From Okeania sp. KiyG1 (lineage in GTDB: Bacteria; Cyanobacteriota; Cyanobacteriia; Cyanobacteriales; Microcoleaceae): a stretch of 64,000 bases of DNA. The DNA is taken from NCBI RefSeq assembly GCF_014132355.1, contig NZ_BLZO01000058.1:186001-250000 (forward strand), given 5' to 3'. Below the pieces are notes generated by a model. It was given only the letters and a program-made list of their open reading frames with translations. It was not told the origin of the DNA and made no database searches. Positions 59,909 to 64,000 of this stretch are shown one piece after another. The position numbers and the translations under genes are program-made. Every line of letters starts with the position of its first letter. The first letter of the stretch is position 1.

Positions 59909-60375
59909 TGACATCTCCAGGGGTTGAAACACCCTGGATTCTGTAGTAAATCTACCGCAAATGGGACGGGGCGAATAAATGTGCGGAATTTACTTCCGCA
60001 CGCAGCCCCTCATAAATCCACATTTGCTTAAGCCTGAAGGGCAGACTCCTAAACTCCTCGGCTTAGACCGAAATCTAGCTGTGAGTTTACTTTTTTTTAT
60101 TAGCTTTCACGAGTGGTTTTACTCGCACTGGTTGGAGCAATCTTCTCGCTGCTTTAGCTGCCTGCTTACTTTTCCTGCGGAATGCGCTCGCATTCAGCCG
60201 TCGTAGGAAATCAAGTCCCCGTCTCCTGTCCGCCGGAATTTCACCGCAAAGCACGGTCATGTCATGGCGACAAACCTTGTTCCTTATTCCTCTAGTATAC
60301 CAGGCTTTTCTCCGGGTTGAAACCCGCGTGTCGTTATTCAACCAGGGGATAAATCTTCCGGGAACTTTCCTCCCG
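59909..60375 (-). mobile_element. IS608-like PATE, large family D (no clear protein)
   Basis: Minus strand: left hairpin CGGGTTTCAACCCG within GGTTGAATAACGACACG..; right end GAAT + CCAGGGTGTTTCAACCCCTGG + AGATGTCAA at 59909. The 350-bp middle is GC-richer than its surroundings and holds several palindromes (GAATGCGAGCGCATTC, GCGGAAGTAAATTCCGC). A minus-strand 84-codon Arg-rich frame (60087-60341) is probably a by-product of structured RNA or DNA; no known protein is recognised. Confidence 0.62.
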
Positions 60376-60394
60376 TTATTTTTTTAGGTTTTAT

Positions 60395-60497
60395 ATGAAG
60401 TTGCATAGAATGATGAAATTTATTAAATCTATCTATCCTTATCTAAGCTTACCTGTGGTCAATTATGCTTTAAATATTATTCTGTGCAGCTTCATTT
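60395..60497. repeat. GAAGTTGCATAGAAT-ended MITE
   Basis: ATGAAGTTGCATAGAATGAT and ATTCTGTGCAGCTTCAT are inverted ends. The left half matches part of the TR4 unit (ATGATGAAATTT..), and one end recurs at 62930. Confidence 0.72.
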
Positions 60498-60532
60498 CAA
60501 TTTGGTATTAGGTTTTAGGTGTTAGATGCTAG

Positions 60533-60772
60533 TTGACATCCTCCCCGGCCTAAAGGCACGGGGATTCCTACTGAGTCATAGCTCCTCGGCGGGTTGACAC
60601 TTCACAGGGTGCTGCTTCCTTGGCGGTAGTCTAACGCTTCCCTCCACGTCCGTTTAGAGTTTCCGAGTGCCCCCCGGCAACTAATAACACTATAGCATAT
60701 ATTCAATTCACTTAACATAAAAATAAAAAGTCGCCCTACAAGGGCGAGGCTTTAAACCCAATTTTTCGGTAA
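60533..60772 (-). mobile_element. IS608-like solo element with guide-RNA-like end, family A copy 2
   Basis: The reverse complement of 13372-13611, almost identical over 240 bp including both hairpins, TTAC and TCAA ends, and the guide-RNA-like segment. It has no protein. Near identity of two distant copies indicates recent movement. Confidence 0.88.
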
Positions 60773-60785
60773 ATTGGAAATATTT

Positions 60786-61050
60786 GGCGTTGGTAATTTG
60801 AGGTATGATATCATGTCCCGATAAGAGTGCGATAGAAGTCCGTTCCGCGTTCCGCGTTAAGGTGCGTTGTGCGCCAGCAAACAAAAACTTTCTCCTTCTA
60901 CTCCTGTTCTTTCTTCTTTCTTCCCTCCTGACTAGGTCTTCCTGACTTCCCCTCCCCTCCTGGGAGGGGCTAGGGGTGGGTTGGGAGGGTTAGGGGTGGG
61001 TAGACTCCTGAGTAATTAAGATTAATATTATACACTAATTCACCAACGCC
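60786..61050. mobile_element. GGCGTTGGT-ended MITE, 7 of 8 bp target duplication
   Basis: Ends GGCGTTGGTAATTTGAGGTA and TACACTAATTCACCAACGCC; flanks AAATATTT and TAATATTT. The interior includes GTTCCGCGTTCCGCGTTAAG and a GC-rich palindrome pair at 60948-61000. Confidence 0.82.
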
Positions 61051-61070
61051 TAATATTTTATGAAATTGGT

Positions 61071-61508
61071 ATGAAAATTATGAATTTTTATAGCTTATTC
61101 AAATTTTTAGTGGGGTTTATTTTAGCAATATTATTGTTGGCTGGTGCTAGTGCAGCAGCAGTTCTCTACTTTGCTGCAAAACTAACGAGAATGCCTGAAA
61201 AACCAATATTTACTAATGAAAAACCTATCGCCCAAAAAGTGAGTACGTCTTCTCCTGGAGCTACAAATACAAATTTATCTAATCAATTAGATCCTGGAGC
61301 TTACAGAGCTATTGTAGTTGAGCCTATTGGTTTGATTTTGCGGGATACTCCTAGTAGAGATGCTAATCGTATTGGTGGTATTTCTTATCAAGAGAAAGTT
61401 ATAGTTTTGGAAGAAAGTTCAGATAAAAGATGGCAAAAGGTTAGAGTGGATGATGGGAGTAATCGTACAGGATGGGTATCAGGTGGTAATACTGAAAAAT
61501 TGGAGTAA
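61071..61508 (+). CDS. Membrane-anchored bacterial SH3 domain protein
   Basis: A 145-residue protein: a transmembrane anchor near the start (FLVGFILAILLLAGASAAAVLYFA), a short linker, then an SH3-type domain: YRAIVVEPIGLILRDTPSRDANRIGGISYQEKVIVLEES and WQKVRVDDGSNRTGWVSGGN (read in parts). Such domains often bind peptidoglycan. ATG at 61071; a second at 61080 is possible. Confidence 0.85.
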   Translation: MKIMNFYSLFKFLVGFILAILLLAGASAAAVLYFAAKLTRMPEKPIFTNEKPIAQKVSTSSPGATNTNLSNQLDPGAYRAIVVEPIGLILRDTPSRDANRIGGISYQEKVIVLEESSDKRWQKVRVDDGSNRTGWVSGGNTEKLE

Positions 61509-61545
61509 TAATATCATGTCCGATAGCATTAGTATTGTCAGCTAA

Positions 61546-61966
61546 GGGTCATTTCAGTTATCAGTTATCAGTTATCAGTTATCATTACCTCTAGCTGTTT
61601 TGTTTGCGCAGCATGACCTAGGAAAGCAAAGTGAATTGAAACACGGAATTCTCTTTTTTTTTATCCCCTTAAAACCCACATTCCGCACTTCAATTTGTAA
61701 GATGAAAATTAGTATAAAATCCGTAGCTTGCTTAGGTATTTATACTATATAAATTATCTTCATTTACCTCGATCAGGAGTCAAATTCTCAGTGAAATCTT
61801 AAGCATAAATACTTACTGAATCCTTTACTCCTATTGACCACTATAATTTTCTTCTTACTTCTTACTTCTTACTTCTTAATGCATGACTTTTGACTTTTGA
61901 CTTATGTTTTTTATGCTACATTTTGTGGTGTGGAATGTGGGTGCTTTAGACCACAATTTTTCGGTA
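61546..61966 (-). repeat. Composite element C11 split by an IS1634-derived MITE
   Basis: Composite parts: AGGGTCATTTCAG, (TTATCAG)n at 61551-61585, ..TTTTATCCCCTTAAAA to 61674; then TGCTTTAGACCACAATTTTTC and GGTAA at 61942-61966. Between them is 61675-61941: CCCACATTCCGCACTTCAAT at the left and TTTTGTGGTGTGGAATGTGG plus G at the right. The latter ends match the IS fragment at 49353. The insertion falls in the composite's left hairpin. Confidence 0.82.
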
Positions 61967-62351
61967 AGGAAGAAGGGAGAAGGAAGAGGGAAAAAGGCTT
62001 TTAAGAAAAAACTTAAATTTCTTGTAGATATTTACCCTGGGGTTTACATAAACGTGCCCCAGCAGACATTGCATAAATTCTCTTTATTTATTTATTTTTA
62101 TTAGCGAGAATTTTTTTCTGTGCAGAATGTGGAGCAAACAAATTTCTCCTTGCTCTGTATTGCCTAAATTTTTTCTTGTGGGTATTTCAACAGACATAAT
62201 ATAATTCTCTTCATTTGTTAAGAAATTTAGAGAAATTTAAATCTTAATTGCAAAACCAGGATAATCTCCATCTTAATTATTAATTCAATGATAGGTTTAG
62301 ACAACATTGTTAGTTATGAATTGTTGAAAAAATCTATCTGGATTAATAATT

Positions 62352-62528
62352 ATGTACAAAAATCGTTCAAACCGTGACCCATTAGTTGCTGCTGTTACTG
62401 CTGCTTTAGGAGCTGGTGTAGTGACTTCCTTTGCTGTAAGTCAAGGTCAACATCCTTTAACTGCTTTAGGAATAACTATTTTTGCTGCTTTAGTAGCTCT
62501 GATTTTTGACCGTGCAGGGTTAGTTTAA
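62352..62528 (+). CDS. Small conserved membrane protein
   Basis: A 58-residue protein: MYKNRSNRDPLVAAVTAALG, AGVVTSFAVSQGQHPLTALG, ITIFAALVALIFDRAGLV. Two transmembrane segments (about 11-28 and 37-53) joined by a short loop. Such small two-helix proteins occur across cyanobacteria; I know no function. ATG at 62352. The gap 62529-63039 is AT-rich; a partial repeat end (ATTTTGTGCAGTCTCACATA) lies at 62935. Confidence 0.72.
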   Translation: MYKNRSNRDPLVAAVTAALGAGVVTSFAVSQGQHPLTALGITIFAALVALIFDRAGLV

Positions 62529-63039
62529 GCATTTTTTAGTACAATAAAATGATATAATTTATATAGGTAAAGTTGAAATTAAATTAACCTATATATATTC
62601 TTTCAGTAGGTTATTGTACTAATAATTTGATACCCTAATACCAGTTTAAGAACGAATACACATAAATTAAAATAGAGAAGTATTTCAAGGAGAGAAAAGT
62701 GCCTCTCTGTTCATGGGGAAAGTTGTTTGAATATTTGAATCTATAACTTCAAACATTTCCCTCTGCTGATGAGCTAGATATTTTATTACATAAAGTCTCC
62801 ACCTCTATAGTTTTATGATAATACTAGATTAATAATTGCTGTAATACCAAATTTATAATAAATTGTATAAAATAATCGACTATTTTAATTCAGATTTGAA
62901 TGTAGATTGAGACAGACAAGTAATAAATTTCATGATTTTGTGCAGTCTCACATAAAATTGGTATAACTTATGTAAGATAACAAAATAAATCAATTTAGCT
63001 TGTTAGTATTAAAATTTTAAAGTCCCCCAGGAAAATTTA

Positions 63040-64000
63040 TGGAATCCCTTGCATATATAGAAGTTTTTCTGGCTAATCAAGAAAACAAAGACTTCAAACT
63101 TATTGAAAGACTTAACTGGAACAAACTGTCTAGCTTCGCTTACATAAACTTTTTATCAATAATGATGATTAATTTAATTATTATTGATTCTTGTTGGGCT
63201 AGAAGGCCAGAAATTCCTAGTCCTGAAACAAATAGTTATTCTAATATTAGTCAAACAGACCAAGGACAAATAGCAACAAACTCTTTTTTTTCTGGCACTT
63301 CTAACTTTAGACCAGAAAGCAATGCAATTCTTTCCCCTAATAGTGCAGTCTATCTAAGACGTGGAGATAAAGCCACAACGGTGGCTGCAGTTCAAAGAAA
63401 ACTTAGAGAATTAGGTTATTTTTCTGCTAATCTAACTGGTTTTTATGGCCCTATTACAGAAAGAGCTGTAAGACAGTTCCAGCAAGACAATGGTATTACA
63501 GCAACAGGCGAAATTGAACCTACTACTTGGTCATTACTATTTGCAGGTAAGAGGTCTAATCAAATTCATTCTTCCCTATTGAATTACTCAACAAGACCAT
63601 TATCTTTTGGACAAGTTAGCCCTCAAGTAGCAATTATTCAAAGAAGGTTAGCAGAATTAGGGTTTTACAGAGGTCCTATCAATAGTATTTATGACCAAAA
63701 TACTAGAACTGCAGTTATCAGATTTCAAAACTCTCACAGAATTACGCCTACGGGTCAGGTAGGTATTACCACTAGAGAATATTTGTTTGGCACTAGACCT
63801 GTTCCTGTGGAGAGAGTATTTCTTCGACCTGGAGAAACAGGTGTAGAGATAGGAAGATTACAACAACGTTTGAAAAATTTAGGTTATTATCAAGGACAAA
63901 TAACTAACTATTTTGATCGAAATACTGAGATAGCAGTAATTGAATTTCAAAAGAGAAATAGAATTACTCCTACAGGTATAGTAGGACCAACAACTCAATC
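63040..64000 (+). CDS. Exported peptidoglycan-binding protein with repeated PG_binding_1 domains (3' end outside window)
   Basis: The frame from ATG 63040 is open to the window end (320 codons). A hydrophobic signal or anchor lies at residues 34-50 (YINFLSIMMINLIIID). Three PG_binding_1 domains follow: about 108-168 (VQRKLRELGYFSANLTGFYG, AVRQFQQDNGITATGEI), 193-250 (IIQRRLAELGFYRG, AVIRFQNSHRITPTGQVG) and 266-320 (LQQRLKNLGYYQGQ, AVIEFQKRNRITPTGIVGP). GGAAAAT before the ATG is a weak ribosome site. Role: binding cell-wall peptidoglycan, perhaps fused to a hydrolase beyond the window. Confidence 0.92.

Noticed and set aside
60087-60341. Arg/Lys-rich 84-codon frame as a possible IscB-type N-terminus
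   Set aside because: No bridge-helix or RuvC/HNH motif is visible, and the frame lies inside a palindrome-dense element.

Overview
The window comes from an AT-rich filamentous cyanobacterium, most like the Trichodesmium/Okeania type. The evidence is the HIP1 octamer GCGATCGC inside many genes, cyanobacterial gene sets (efp-accB, the three-gene pntAB, rpmH-rnpA-yidC-jag, DUF2301, DUF2808, an RRM protein with a glycine-rich tail), and long gene-poor intergenic stretches full of small repeats. This placement is inference, since no rRNA gene is present.

Layout. 1-3.7 kb: the end of a LuxR-type regulator runs into a 2.7 kb tandem array, followed by three repeats nested inside one another. 3.8-9.9 kb: proS, two minus-strand surface-polysaccharide genes and a GerMN protein. 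9.9-17.5 kb: cupin, accB and efp separated by IS200/IS605-type elements, with two broken tnpB genes. 17.6-20.7 kb: lumenal cyclophilin-type PPIase, a small membrane protein, signal peptidase I. 21.5-25.2 kb: a decayed RloA/RloB pair and an 85-bp tandem array. 25.4-32.8 kb: BMP-type lipoprotein, a carbonic anhydrase relic, two unknown proteins, a 126-bp array, mnmA. 32.8-41 kb: a 159-bp array, a secreted protein, nnr (frameshifted), speE. 41-50 kb: frameshifted small genes, DUF2301, RRM protein, an ORF-less group II intron sitting inside a MITE, and pntB-pntA2-pntA1. 50-64 kb: ribokinase, TerB-like protein, O-methyltransferase, DUF2808, the rpmH-rnpA-PH-yidC-jag-yceD cluster, a Ycf46-like AAA ATPase, an SH3 protein, and a peptidoglycan-binding protein cut by the window end.

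The most striking content is non-coding. Four large tandem arrays (units of about 134, 85, 126 and 159 bp) fill about 8 kb. Many small elements carry IS608-like ends (TTAC at the left; a GAAT guide, a hairpin and TCAA at the right). Some of them keep a segment matching the 3' RNA-coding end of tnpB but have no protein. A second group joins IS608-like hairpins to a tail of heptamer repeats. Almost every simple repeat in the window has a period of exactly 7, and one heptamer tail has landed inside rloB. At least six MITE families with clear inverted ends are present, some with target duplications.

Five genes show six apparent one-base deletions, all in A or T runs. This could be real decay, slippage that is corrected at expression, or sequence error; it should be settled before calling those genes dead.
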